Shown here: positions 9,882-18,879 of the stretch, piece after piece
Layout of the letters: each line of letters opens with the position of its first letter
How positions within the stretch are numbered: the stretch's first letter is position 1
Assembly (NCBI RefSeq): GCF_041240605.1
Contig: NZ_CP162487.1
Coordinates: 1,991,001 to 2,055,000, forward strand
Source: Xanthomonas sp. DAR 80977
Lineage (GTDB): Bacteria > Pseudomonadota > Gammaproteobacteria > Xanthomonadales > Xanthomonadaceae
DNA: 64,000 bases
Direction of reading: 5' to 3'
Notes under the pieces: generated by a model
Databases searched by the model: none
What the model was told of the DNA's origin: nothing
Seen by the model: the letters and a program-made list of their open reading frames with translations, nothing else
Translations under genes and position numbers: made by a program

Positions 9882-10541
9882 ATGCCTCCTGCAAAATCCC
9901 GCACCACGCCGCCGCGCCCGCGCCTGACCGGGAACAAGGTGCCGGCGCAGCATCGCGCCACCGAAACCTACGAGCAGATCCTTGCGGTGACCGCGCAGTT
10001 GCTCGGCGACGTCGGTGTGGAGCGCTTGTCCACCAACCTGGTGTGCGCGCGCGCCGGGCTGACCCCGCCGGCGCTGTACCGTTATTTCCCCAACAAGTAC
10101 GCGCTGCTGTCGGAACTGGGCCAGCGCCTGATGGAGCGGCAGAACCAGCTCATTCCCAAGTGGATCACGCTGCAGGCGATGAGCGGTTCCAGACAGGACC
10201 TGCAGCGCGCGCTCACCGGCCTGGTGCTGGACACCTATCGGGTGACCAAGGCCACCGAGGGCGGCGTATGGATCCTGCGCGCGCTGCGCGCGGTGCCGGC
10301 GCTGCAGCAGGTGCGGCTGGAGTCGCATGCGCAGGTGACCAAGGGCCAGGTGCGGTTCCTGGCCGAGGCCTTCCCGGGCGCCGATCCGCGCCAGCTCAGG
10401 CTGGTCAGCCGGATCGTGGTCGACCTGATCTATTCGACGGTGGAGCTGCTGTTCGACGTGCGCCTGAGCGCGCGCGCGGTGGCCGACACCGTGGCGGCGA
10501 TGATCGCCAGCCATGTCGAGCAGTTGCGTGGCGGGGAGTAG
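9882..10541 (+). CDS. TetR/AcrR family transcriptional regulator
   Basis: A 219-residue regulator. Residues ~25-72 form the TetR DNA-binding domain (YEQILAVTAQLLGDVGVERL, then ARAGLTPPALYRYFPNK), followed by an all-helical ligand and dimer domain. Start 9882 (MPPAKSRTT) is preferred over upstream in-frame starts because the earlier frame is arginine/alanine shadow-like. It lies 223 bases after the aldehyde dehydrogenase in the same direction and is a reasonable candidate for controlling that operon. An inverted repeat follows its stop. Confidence 0.85.
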   Translation: MPPAKSRTTPPRPRLTGNKVPAQHRATETYEQILAVTAQLLGDVGVERLSTNLVCARAGLTPPALYRYFPNKYALLSELGQRLMERQNQLIPKWITLQAMSGSRQDLQRALTGLVLDTYRVTKATEGGVWILRALRAVPALQQVRLESHAQVTKGQVRFLAEAFPGADPRQLRLVSRIVVDLIYSTVELLFDVRLSARAVADTVAAMIASHVEQLRGGE

Positions 10542-10544
10542 GCT

Positions 10545-10689
10545 GGGATTGGGGATTGGGGATTGGGGATTCGCAAGAGCCCACCGTTCACCGCTGATGT
10601 AGCGCCAGGCAAAAAAAATCGGCCCGAAAGGGCCGATTTGCTGCTCGCTGTTGCGAATCCCCAATCCCCAATCCCCAATCCCCAATCCC
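10545..10689. repeat. Inverted GGGGATT heptad repeat flanking a terminator
   Basis: Four tandem heptads of GGGGATT type (10545-10571) are mirrored by about five reverse-complement heptads (10656-10689); the arms also share GCGAATC/GATTCGC next to the heptads. The arms enclose the parC terminator and lie between the converging tetR and parC genes. RNA from either strand could fold into a long hairpin. The copy number of such heptads is expected to vary between strains. Confidence 0.85.
10611..10637 (-). terminator. Rho-independent terminator of parC
   Basis: Read on the minus strand, an 8-bp stem ATCGGCCC/GGGCCGAT with a TTTC loop is followed by a run of T. It lies about 60 bases past the parC stop. 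Confidence 0.85.
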
Positions 10690-10696
10690 GGCCGCG

Positions 10697-12940
10697 TCAC
10701 TCCACCGCCAGGCCATCCACCTTCTGCCACCCGCGCGGCAGCAGCCCGCCGCGGCTGGCGCGCACGCCCAGGTAGGCGTCCAGGTCCTTGAACGACAGCG
10801 ACATGGTGCGCTGGCCGCTCTTCACCAGCAGCGTGTTGCCCGGCGCGACCGCGGCGATCGCCACCACCCGCTCGGTGCCGAGCTTGGCCTTGGGGATGTC
10901 GATGATCTTGTTGCCCTTGCCCTTGTCCAGCTCGGGCAGGTCGGCGACCGGGAACGCCAGCAGGTGGCCGGCGCTGGTCACCGCGACGATGCGGTCGGTC
11001 TCGGCGTTGCTGACCGCGGCCGGCGTCAGCACCTTGGCGTTCGGGGTCAGGTTGAGCATCGCCTTGCCGGCCTTGTTGCGGCTGGTCAGGTTCTCGAAGC
11101 GGGTGACGAAGCCGTAGCCGTGCGAGGACGCCAGCACCAGCCGGCTGTCGTTCTCGCCGCTGGCCATGGCCTGGAACGACGCGCCGGAGGCCGGGGAGAA
11201 GCGCCCGGTCAGCGGCTCGCCGTTGCCGCGCGCCGACGGCAGCGAATGCGCCAGGGTGGAGTAGGCGCGGCCTTCCGAATCCAGGAACGCCACCTGCTGC
11301 GTGCTGCGCCCGCGCACCGCGGCCAGCAGGCTGTCGCCGTCGCGGTAGGACAGGCCGGCAGGGTCCACGTCGTGGCCCTTGGCCGCGCGGATCCATCCCT
11401 TCTCCGACATCACGATGGTCATCGGCTCGCTCGGCACCAGCTCGGTCTCGTCGATCGCCTGCGCTGCGCCGCGCTGCACCAGCGGCGAGCGCCGCGCGTC
11501 GCCGAACTTCTTGGCGTCGGCGACCAGCTCGTCCTTGATCATCTTCTTCAGCTTGGTCTTGCTGGCCAGCACCGCCTGCAGCTGTTCGCGCTCCTTGGCC
11601 AGCGCGTCCTGCTCGCCGCGGATCTTCATCTCCTCCAGCCGCGCCAGCTGGCGCAGGCGGGTCTCCAGGATGTAGTCGGCCTGTTCCTCGCTGAGCGCGA
11701 AGCGCGCGATCAGCGCCGGCTTGGGCTCGTCCTCGCTGCGGATGATGCGGATCACTTCGTCCAGGTTGAGGAACGCGACCAGCAGGCCTTCCAACAGGTG
11801 CAGGCGCCGCTCGACCTTCTCCAGGCGATGGTTGAGCCGGCGCACCACGGTGTCGCTGCGGAAGCGCAGCCACTCCTCCAGCAGGGTCTTGAGGTTCTTG
11901 ACCTGCGGGCGGCCGTCCAGGCCGATCACGTTGAGGTTGACCCGGTAGCTGCGCTCCAGGTCGGTGGTGGCGAACAGGTGGCCCATCAGCTGCTCGGCGT
12001 CGACCCGGTTGGAGCGCGGCACCAGCACCACCCGCACCGGGTTGGCGTGGTCGGACTCGTCGCGGATGTCTTCCAGCCACGGCAGCTTCTTGGCGCGCAT
12101 CTGCTGCGCGATCTGCTCGATCACCTTCGACGGCGACACCTGGTAGGGCAGCGCGGTGACCACGATGTTGGCGTGTTCCTTCTGGAACGTGGCGCGCGCG
12201 CGCACGCTGCCGTGCCCGGTCTCGTAGATCGCGCGCAGGTCGGCGGCCGGGGTGATGATCTCGGCGGTGGTCGGGTAGTCCGGGCCGCGCACGTGTTCGC
12301 ACAGGTCGGCGACGCTGGCGTCGGGGTCGTCGAGCAGGCGGATCAGCGCGCTGACGATCTCGTTGAGGTTGTGCGGCGGCACGTCGGTGGCCATGCCCAC
12401 GGCGATGCCGGTGGTGCCGTTGAGCAGCAGGTGCGGCAGCCGCGCCGGCATCCAGGTCGGCTCGTCCATGGTGCCGTCGAAGTTCGGCGACCAGTCCACC
12501 GTGCCCTGGCCGAGTTCGCCGAGCAGCACTTCGGCGATCGGGGTCAGCTTGGATTCGGTGTAGCGCATCGCCGCGAACGACTTCGGATCGTCGGTGGAGC
12601 CGAAGTTGCCCTGGCCCTCGATCAGCGGGTAGCGGTACGAGAACGGCTGCGCCATCAGCACCAGCGCTTCGTAGCAGGCGCTGTCGCCGTGCGGGTGGTA
12701 CTTGCCGATCACGTCGCCGACGGTGCGCGCGGACTTCTTCGGCTTGGCGGTGGCGTTCAGGCCCAGCTCGCTCATCGCGTAGATGATGCGCCGCTGCACC
12801 GGTTTCAGGCCGTCGCCGAGGAACGGCAGGGCGCGGTCCAGCACCACGTACATGGAGTAGTCGAGGTAGGCGCGTTCGGCGTATTCGCGCAGCGGCAGCT
12901 GTTCGAAACCATGGAAGGCGGGGCGGGCGAGATCGGTCAT
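10697..12940 (-). CDS. parC: DNA topoisomerase IV subunit A
   Basis: A 747-residue ParC, which cuts and religates DNA for chromosome decatenation together with ParE. The N-terminus matches ParC closely ([20 protein letters not shown], then [13 protein letters not shown]), and the active-site tyrosine is Y127 in AAMRYTESK. The quinolone-resistance positions equivalent to E. coli S80 and E84 are S87 and E91, the sensitive-type residues. Length equals the proteobacterial norm. Its start is followed upstream by an AraC gene on the same strand, 57 bases away, with no obvious joint function. Confidence 0.97.
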   Translation of the reverse strand: MTDLARPAFHGFEQLPLREYAERAYLDYSMYVVLDRALPFLGDGLKPVQRRIIYAMSELGLNATAKPKKSARTVGDVIGKYHPHGDSACYEALVLMAQPFSYRYPLIEGQGNFGSTDDPKSFAAMRYTESKLTPIAEVLLGELGQGTVDWSPNFDGTMDEPTWMPARLPHLLLNGTTGIAVGMATDVPPHNLNEIVSALIRLLDDPDASVADLCEHVRGPDYPTTAEIITPAADLRAIYETGHGSVRARATFQKEHANIVVTALPYQVSPSKVIEQIAQQMRAKKLPWLEDIRDESDHANPVRVVLVPRSNRVDAEQLMGHLFATTDLERSYRVNLNVIGLDGRPQVKNLKTLLEEWLRFRSDTVVRRLNHRLEKVERRLHLLEGLLVAFLNLDEVIRIIRSEDEPKPALIARFALSEEQADYILETRLRQLARLEEMKIRGEQDALAKEREQLQAVLASKTKLKKMIKDELVADAKKFGDARRSPLVQRGAAQAIDETELVPSEPMTIVMSEKGWIRAAKGHDVDPAGLSYRDGDSLLAAVRGRSTQQVAFLDSEGRAYSTLAHSLPSARGNGEPLTGRFSPASGASFQAMASGENDSRLVLASSHGYGFVTRFENLTSRNKAGKAMLNLTPNAKVLTPAAVSNAETDRIVAVTSAGHLLAFPVADLPELDKGKGNKIIDIPKAKLGTERVVAIAAVAPGNTLLVKSGQRTMSLSFKDLDAYLGVRASRGGLLPRGWQKVDGLAVE

Positions 12941-12997
12941 GCGCAGGAAATACCTATAGGGGAACGCGGCGGCGGGCGCCGCAGGTCAGCCGGTCGA

Positions 12998-13894
12998 TTA
13001 TCCGGATGCGGCCGGCGATGCCAAGCCGCGCGTGGCGACGGCGCGGCCGGTACTGGCCAGGTAGCGTGCCGGAGGATGGCCGAAATGGCCGCGGAAGGCG
13101 GTGACGAAGGCGCTGGGGCTGCTGTAGCCGAGCCGGTGCGCGGCATCGGCGACGCTGCTGCCGTCGCTGAGCTGGCGCAGCGCCTCGGCCAGCCGCGCCT
13201 GCTGCCGCCAGCCGGCGAAGCTGAGCCCGGTTTCCTCGCGGAAGTGCCGGCTCAGGCTGCGCGGCGACAGCCCGGCCCACTGCGCCCACTGCGACAGCGA
13301 GCGGCCATCGGCAGGCGCGGCCAGCAACTGCGCGGCGATGCGCAGCAGGCGCCGGTCGCTGGGCATCGGCAGATGCAGGCGTTCCAGCGGCGCCTGGCGC
13401 AGTTCGTCCAGCAGCACCGCGCAGATCCGCTGCTGGTCCGCGTCCAGCGCATCGGGCACGCCCCATGCCGCCACCCGCAGCAGCAGTTCGCGCAACAGGC
13501 CGTTCATGCCGATCACGCACGGGCGGTCGGGCAGTTCGGCGCAGGCGGCCGGGCCGACCAGCAGGATGTAGCCGCGCAGCGGCCCGGAGATCTGCACCGT
13601 GTGCATGGCCTGCGGCGGCATCCAGCCGGCGCAGCCGGGCGGCAGCGACCAGTGGCCGTGCTCGGTGCGGGCGCTCAGCAGGCCTTGCTCCACGCACATC
13701 ATCTGGCCGCGGACATGGCGGTGCCAGTCCACCTCGTGGCGCAGCGCCAGCGGCGTCTGCGCCCGGAACGCCTGCAGCGGCGGGCCGTCGGCGCGTTCGA
13801 ACCAGGCCTCCACGCGCGGATCGAGCAGATCCAGCGGCTCGCCGTGGCGTGCCGAAGGCAGGGGCGGAGAAGATGGCCGGTTTTCGATATCCAT
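12998..13894 (-). CDS. AraC family transcriptional regulator
   Basis: A 298-residue regulator. The N-terminal half is a cupin-like sensor (VDWHRHVRGQMMCV, then WMPPQAMHTVQI), and the C-terminal ~100 residues hold the two AraC helix-turn-helix motifs (SLSQWAQWAGLSPRSLSRHF and SVADAAHRLGYSSPSAFVTA). ATG 13894 is preferred over the longer frame because CAGGA lies just upstream. It is divergent from emrR across ~140 bases, so it may act on the efflux operon or on itself. The inducer is unknown. Confidence 0.85.
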   Translation of the reverse strand: MDIENRPSSPPLPSARHGEPLDLLDPRVEAWFERADGPPLQAFRAQTPLALRHEVDWHRHVRGQMMCVEQGLLSARTEHGHWSLPPGCAGWMPPQAMHTVQISGPLRGYILLVGPAACAELPDRPCVIGMNGLLRELLLRVAAWGVPDALDADQQRICAVLLDELRQAPLERLHLPMPSDRRLLRIAAQLLAAPADGRSLSQWAQWAGLSPRSLSRHFREETGLSFAGWRQQARLAEALRQLSDGSSVADAAHRLGYSSPSAFVTAFRGHFGHPPARYLASTGRAVATRGLASPAASG

Positions 13895-13998
13895 TGTCCT
13901 GATTGTAATACTGGGCCAGGCCGCCGCGGCGCTAGAGTGGCGGCGCGCCAGCGTTCCGCTGTTGCAACGCAGCATTTAATTATTTCCGCGATATTTTC

Positions 13999-14026
13999 TT
14001 GACATATATTTCCAAATGAAAATAAT
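13999..14026 (+). promoter_or_regulatory. emrR promoter with overlapping MarR-type operator
   Basis: TTGACA (13999-14004) and AATAAT (14021-14026) are spaced by 16 bases. The interrupted palindrome TATTTCCAAATGAAAATA (14007-14024, 14 of 18 positions symmetric) fills the spacer and reaches the -10 box. A bound MarR protein would block polymerase. The expected transcription start falls at about 14033, almost on the emrR start codon. Confidence 0.65.
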
Positions 14027-14034
14027 TGGCGCCC

Positions 14035-14484
14035 ATGAACTGCGCTCCCTCCTTCCCTGGTCCGCCGTCGTTCGGCCTGCTGCTGCGGCAGGTGCGCGAC
14101 GGGCTGATGCGCCGCCTGGACGATTCCATGACCGAACTGCAGCTCGGCCTGGGCTTCAGCCACTACATCGGGATGAAGGCGCTGGCGTCGATGTCGCCGT
14201 GCACCGCCAACGAGTTGGCCCAGGCGATCGACCAGAACCCCAGCGCGGTCACCCGCCTGCTGGACAAGTTCCAGGACCTGGGCTGGGTGCGCCGTGAAGC
14301 GCATGCGCAGGACCGCCGCGCGCTGCAGATCGTGCTGACCGACGAAGGCCGCGCGCTGTGGCAGCAGCTCAAGCAACGCGGCGACGAGGCCATCGCCAGC
14401 GCGCTGCGCGACCTTTCCGCCGAGGAGCGCGAGCACCTCACTTCGCTGTTGACCCGCGTCCGCGACTCCCTCAATTCGCCGTGA
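14035..14484 (+). CDS. emrR: MarR family repressor of the efflux operon
   Basis: A 149-residue MarR/EmrR-type repressor. It has the winged-helix core (CTANELAQAIDQNPSAVTRLLDKF, a recognition helix, then the wing with AQDRRALQIVLT). In Xanthomonas an emrRCAB operon is known in which EmrR represses itself and the pump and is released by phenolics such as salicylate; this locus has the same gene order. ATG 14035 is chosen. A TTG at 14026 in frame would overlap the -10 box. No Shine-Dalgarno sequence precedes the ATG, which suits a leaderless message. The end overlaps a possible GTG of the next gene. Confidence 0.88.
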   Translation: MNCAPSFPGPPSFGLLLRQVRDGLMRRLDDSMTELQLGLGFSHYIGMKALASMSPCTANELAQAIDQNPSAVTRLLDKFQDLGWVRREAHAQDRRALQIVLTDEGRALWQQLKQRGDEAIASALRDLSAEEREHLTSLLTRVRDSLNSP

Positions 14485-14492
14485 ATCCGCTT

Positions 14493-15977
14493 ATGAATCT
14501 CTCCGCTTCGTCCCATCGCCTGCGCCCGTTCGCGGCCGCGGCACTCACCCTGGCGCTGGCCGCCTGCGCCAGCAGCCGCGGCCTGGAACCGCAGGGCCGC
14601 CGGCTCGACGCCGACCAGCAGCTGCAGGCCGGCAAGACCCTGGCCGCCGACCAGCTGGCGCCGGCCGCCTGGCCGCAGCAGGACTGGTGGAAGGCGCTGG
14701 GCGACCCGCAGCTCGACGCGCTGATCGCCGAGGCGCTGCAGGGCACCCCGGACCTGGAGGCGGCCGATGCGCGCTTGCGCCTGGCGCAGGCGCAGGCCGG
14801 CGCGGCCAACGCCGACCGCGGCGCCAAGCTGTCGCTGTCTGCCGGCTATACCGGGCTGCAGCTGCCCAAGGGCCTGGCCGGCGACGAGATCGGCGGCAAG
14901 TACATCCACAACGAGCAGGCGCTGCTGGACTTCAGCTACGGCTTCGACCTGTGGGGCGGCAAGCGCGCCGCCTGGGAAGCGGCGGTGGACCAGGCGCATG
15001 CGGCGCAGGTCGATGCGCAGGCCGCGCGCCTGGACCTGTCGGCCGCGGTCGCCCGCGCCTACGCGCAGCTCGGCTACGCCTGGCGCCTGTACGACCTGGC
15101 CGGCGAAGAGCTGGCGCGCTCGGACAACAGCCTGAAGCTGGTGCGGCAGCGCCGCGACGCCGGCATCGACAGCAACCTGCAGCTGCGCCAGGCCGAGGCG
15201 CGGGTGCCGGCGGCGCGCCAGCAGCAACAGGCGGCGCAGCAGCAGATCGACGAGGCGCGCACCGCGCTGGCGGCCTTGCTCGGCCGCGGCCCGGACCGCG
15301 GCCTGCAGATCGAGCGCCCGCGCCCGCTCGACCCGGTGGCGGTGCAGTTGCCGTCGGTGCTGCCCAGCGACCTGCTGGGGCGCCGTCCCGACGTGGTCGC
15401 CGCGCGCTGGCGGGTCGAGGCGTCGTCGCAGAGCATCGGCGCGGCCAAGGCGCAGTTCTATCCGAGCATCAACCTGCTCGCGCTCGGCGGCGTCGCCGCC
15501 ACCGACCTCGGCGACCTGTTCAAGAGCGACGCGCTGCTCGGCGTGTTCGCGCCGAGCCTGAGCCTGCCGCTGTTCGACAGCGGCCGCCTGCGCAGCCAGC
15601 TGGCCGAGCGCGACGCGCAGTACGACCTGGCCGTGGCCAGCTACAACCAGGCGCTGGTGGCGGCGCTGCGCGAGGTGGCCGACCAGGTCAGCGCGGCGCG
15701 TTCGCTGGCGCAGCAGGCGCAGCAGCAGGCGCAGGCGGTGGGCACCGCGCAGGCCGCCTTCGACCTGGCGCAGCAGCGCTACCGCGCCGGCATCGGCAAC
15801 TACCTGGACGTGCTGAGCGTGCAGCAGCAGTTGCTCGAGGCGCAGCAGCGGCTGGCCTCGCTGCAGTCCAACCAGATCCTGGTCTCGGTGCGCCTGAACC
15901 AGGCGCTGGGCGGCGGCTACGAAGCCACCCCCGCGGCCGACGCGCCGTTGACCTCTTCCGCTTCCACGCATTCCTGA
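14493..15977 (+). CDS. emrC: Outer-membrane efflux lipoprotein, NodT/TolC-like
   Basis: A 494-residue outer-membrane factor. Lipobox LALAAC puts the lipidated cysteine at residue 25. Two repeated helix-rich halves typical of TolC-type channels follow (WWKALGDPQLDALIAEAL... and DLLGRRPDVVAARWRVEAS...). It starts nine bases after emrR and ends eleven bases before emrA. It should form the outer-membrane exit of the EmrAB pump. Confidence 0.9.
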   Translation: MNLSASSHRLRPFAAAALTLALAACASSRGLEPQGRRLDADQQLQAGKTLAADQLAPAAWPQQDWWKALGDPQLDALIAEALQGTPDLEAADARLRLAQAQAGAANADRGAKLSLSAGYTGLQLPKGLAGDEIGGKYIHNEQALLDFSYGFDLWGGKRAAWEAAVDQAHAAQVDAQAARLDLSAAVARAYAQLGYAWRLYDLAGEELARSDNSLKLVRQRRDAGIDSNLQLRQAEARVPAARQQQQAAQQQIDEARTALAALLGRGPDRGLQIERPRPLDPVAVQLPSVLPSDLLGRRPDVVAARWRVEASSQSIGAAKAQFYPSINLLALGGVAATDLGDLFKSDALLGVFAPSLSLPLFDSGRLRSQLAERDAQYDLAVASYNQALVAALREVADQVSAARSLAQQAQQQAQAVGTAQAAFDLAQQRYRAGIGNYLDVLSVQQQLLEAQQRLASLQSNQILVSVRLNQALGGGYEATPAADAPLTSSASTHS

Positions 15978-15987
15978 GACCGCCGCA

Positions 15988-17169
15988 ATGAATCAGACAA
16001 CGACTCCCGATTCCTCCGCTTCCGCCCCCAGCCGGCGCGGCAAGCTGCTGCGCGGCCTGGCCGTGGTGGTGGTGCTGGTGCTGATCGCGCTGGCGATCTG
16101 GTACTTCGTCTCCGGCCGCTGGCACGAGGACACCGACGACGCCTACGTGCAGGGCAACCTGGTGCAGATCACGCCGATGGTGGCCGGCACCGTGGTCAGC
16201 ATCGGCGCCGACGACGGCATGCGCGTGGAGCGCGGCCAGCTGCTGGTCAAGCTGGACCCGGCCGACACCCAGGTCGCGCTGCAGCAGGCCGAGGCCAATC
16301 TGGCGCGGACCGTGCGCCAGGTGCGCGGCCTGTTCCGCAGCGTGGAAGGCGCGCAGGCCGACCTGTCGTCGCAGCAGGTGACCCTGCAGCGCGCCCGCGC
16401 CGACGTCGCCCGCCGCGCCAGCCTGGTCGCCACCGGCGCGATCTCCGCCGAGGAACTGGCGCATGCGCGCGACCAGCTGGCCGCCGCCGAGGCCGCGGTC
16501 AGCGGTTCGCGCGAGACCGTGGAGCGCAACCGCGCGCTGATCGACGACAACGGCGTGGCCCACCAGCCCGACGTGCAGGCCGCCGCCGCGCAGGTGCGCC
16601 AGGCCTTCCTCAACAACGCCCGCAGCGCGATCGTCGCGCCGGTCTCCGGCTACGTCGCGCGGCGTTCGGTGCAGGTCGGGCAGCGCGTGCAACCCGGCAC
16701 CGCGCTGATGGCGGTGGTGCCGCTGGAGCAGGTGTGGGTGGAAGCCAACTTCAAGGAAACCCAGCTCAAGCACATGCGCCTGGGCCAGCCGGTGGAGCTG
16801 GAGTCGGACCTGTACGGCGGCGCGGTGCGCTACCAGGGCGCGGTGCAGAGCCTGGGCCTGGGCACCGGTAGCGCGTTCTCGCTGCTGCCGGCGCAGAACG
16901 CCAGCGGCAACTGGATCAAGATCGTGCAGCGCGTGCCGGTGCGCATCGCCATCGATGCCAAGCAGCTGGCGCAGAACCCGCTGCGCATCGGCCTGTCGAT
17001 GAAGGTGGACGTGAACCTGCACCAGCAGAACGGCGGCGTGCTGCCGACCAAGTTCGCCACCGGCACGCTGCTGGATACCGACGTCTACGCGCAGCAGCTG
17101 GGCCAGGCCGACGAGGCCATCGCGCAGATCATCCACGCCAACCTGCCCGACGCCGCCAAGGCGAACTGA
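15988..17169 (+). CDS. emrA: HlyD/EmrA-type membrane fusion protein
   Basis: A 393-residue periplasmic adaptor. One N-terminal transmembrane segment (about residues 20-42, GLAVVVVLVLIALAIWYF) is followed by the split lipoyl domain (DDAYVQGNLVQITPMVAGTV), a long alpha-hairpin (residues ~95-200) and a beta-barrel domain (QVWVEANFKETQL, the conserved EmrA segment). It links the inner-membrane EmrB to the outer-membrane channel. It ends eight bases before emrB. Confidence 0.94.
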   Translation: MNQTTTPDSSASAPSRRGKLLRGLAVVVVLVLIALAIWYFVSGRWHEDTDDAYVQGNLVQITPMVAGTVVSIGADDGMRVERGQLLVKLDPADTQVALQQAEANLARTVRQVRGLFRSVEGAQADLSSQQVTLQRARADVARRASLVATGAISAEELAHARDQLAAAEAAVSGSRETVERNRALIDDNGVAHQPDVQAAAAQVRQAFLNNARSAIVAPVSGYVARRSVQVGQRVQPGTALMAVVPLEQVWVEANFKETQLKHMRLGQPVELESDLYGGAVRYQGAVQSLGLGTGSAFSLLPAQNASGNWIKIVQRVPVRIAIDAKQLAQNPLRIGLSMKVDVNLHQQNGGVLPTKFATGTLLDTDVYAQQLGQADEAIAQIIHANLPDAAKAN

Positions 17170-17177
17170 GCCCGGCC

Positions 17178-18755
17178 ATGTCCAACCAAGCTGCCACTCC
17201 TGCCGCGCCCGGGGCTCCGGGCGCACCGGCCGCCGCGTTCCGCCCGCCCAGCGTGGCGTTGTGCACGGTGGGCCTGGCGATGGCCTCGTTCATGCAGGTG
17301 CTCGACACCACCATCGCCAACGTCTCGCTGCCGACCATCGCCGGCAACCTCGGCGCCAGTTCGCAGCAGGCGACCTGGGTCATCACCTCGTTCGCGGTCA
17401 GCAACGCGATCGCGCTGCCGCTGACCGGCTTCCTGAGCCGGCGCTTCGGCGAGACCAAGCTGTTCGTGTGGGCCACGCTGTCCTTCACCATCGCCTCGCT
17501 GCTGTGCGGCCTGGCGCAGAGCATGGGCATGCTGGTGGTGTCGCGCGCGATCCAGGGCTTCGTGTGCGGGCCGATGTACCCGATCACGCAGAGCCTGCTG
17601 GTGTCGATCTACCCGCGCGAGAAACGCGGGCAGGCGCTGGCGCTGCTGGCGATGATCACCGTGGTCGCGCCGATCGCCGGCCCGATCCTGGGCGGCTGGA
17701 TCACCGACAACTACAGCTGGGAATGGATCTTCCTGATCAACGTGCCGCTGGGCATCATCGCCGCGATCGTGGTCGGCTCGCAGCTGCGCGGCCGCCCGGA
17801 ACCGACCGAGCGCCCGCGCATGGACTACGTCGGCCTGATCACGCTGGTCATCGGCGTCGGCTGCCTGCAGTTGGTGCTGGACCTGGGCAACGACGAGGAC
17901 TGGTTCAGCTCGGACAAGATCGTGGTGCTGGCCGCGATCTCGGCGGTGGCGCTGGCGGTGTTCCTGATCTGGGAACTGACCGACAAGGATCCGATCGTCA
18001 ACCTGCGCCTGTTCCGCCACCGCAATTTCCGCGCCGGCACCATGGCCTTGATCGTGGCCTATGCCGCGTTCTTCAGCGTGTCGCTGCTGATCCCGCAGTG
18101 GCTGCAGCGCGACATGGGCTACACCGCGATCTGGGCCGGCCTGGCCACCGCGCCGATCGGCATCCTGCCGGTGCTGATGACCCCGTTCGTCGGCAAGTAC
18201 GCCTCGCGCTTCGACCTGCGCATGCTCGCCAGCATCGCCTTCATCTTCATGGCGGCGACCAGCTTCATGCGCTCGGACTTCAACCTGCAGGTCGATTTCG
18301 CGCACGTGGCCGGGGTGCAGTTGCTGATGGGCGTGGGCGTGGCGCTGTTCTTCATGCCGGTGCTGCAGATCCTGCTGTCGGACCTGGACGGGCGCGAGAT
18401 CGCGGCCGGTTCCGGCCTGGCCACGTTCCTGCGCACGCTGGGCGGCAGCTTCGCCGCCTCGCTGACCACCTACCTGTGGGCCAAGCGCACGCAGATGCAC
18501 CATGCGCACCTCACCGAGCACATCTCCACCTACACCCCGGGCATGCAGGAGCAGGTGCAGGCGATGGGGCAGGGCGACCTGCAGACCGGCGCGGCCTTCC
18601 TCAACAACACCATCAACCACCAGGCCTCGCAGATGGGCTTCAACGACATCTTCTACCTGCTGGGCTGGACGTTCCTGGGCATCATCTTCTTCCTGTGGCT
18701 GGCCAAGCCGCCGTTCGCGGGCGGCGGCGGTGCGGCCGCCGCGGGCGGTCACTGA
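17178..18755 (+). CDS. emrB: EmrB/QacA-type MFS drug:H+ antiporter (DHA2)
   Basis: A 525-residue inner-membrane pump with about 14 hydrophobic segments. Family motifs include LDTTIANVSLPTIAG in the first helix and motif C, GPILGGWITDNYSW, near residue 175. It exports hydrophobic toxicants using the proton gradient, through EmrA and the outer-membrane factor. It is the last gene of the operon, followed after ~20 bases by a hairpin terminator. Confidence 0.95.
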   Translation: MSNQAATPAAPGAPGAPAAAFRPPSVALCTVGLAMASFMQVLDTTIANVSLPTIAGNLGASSQQATWVITSFAVSNAIALPLTGFLSRRFGETKLFVWATLSFTIASLLCGLAQSMGMLVVSRAIQGFVCGPMYPITQSLLVSIYPREKRGQALALLAMITVVAPIAGPILGGWITDNYSWEWIFLINVPLGIIAAIVVGSQLRGRPEPTERPRMDYVGLITLVIGVGCLQLVLDLGNDEDWFSSDKIVVLAAISAVALAVFLIWELTDKDPIVNLRLFRHRNFRAGTMALIVAYAAFFSVSLLIPQWLQRDMGYTAIWAGLATAPIGILPVLMTPFVGKYASRFDLRMLASIAFIFMAATSFMRSDFNLQVDFAHVAGVQLLMGVGVALFFMPVLQILLSDLDGREIAAGSGLATFLRTLGGSFAASLTTYLWAKRTQMHHAHLTEHISTYTPGMQEQVQAMGQGDLQTGAAFLNNTINHQASQMGFNDIFYLLGWTFLGIIFFLWLAKPPFAGGGGAAAAGGH

Positions 18756-18775
18756 GCCCGGCCTGCCGGCAACCA

Positions 18776-18806
18776 CGAAACCCCGCCCGGTGCGGGGTTT
18801 CGTTTG
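18776..18806 (+). terminator. Terminator of emrRCAB
   Basis: An 11-bp stem CGAAACCCCGC/GCGGGGTTTCG with a 5-base loop, followed by a T-rich stretch. It lies 20 bases past the emrB stop. Confidence 0.8.
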
Positions 18807-18879
18807 TGCGCCGCGCTTGCCGCCGCGGCGCGCCGCGGACCAGAATGCCGCTCCCTTGCACGCATCGGCAGGTTCGGAC

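Noticed and set aside
10964..14002. Long plus-strand open frame opposite parC and the AraC gene
   Set aside because: It is the complement of parC, which has full family motifs. The translation has no recognisable domain and is shadow-like.
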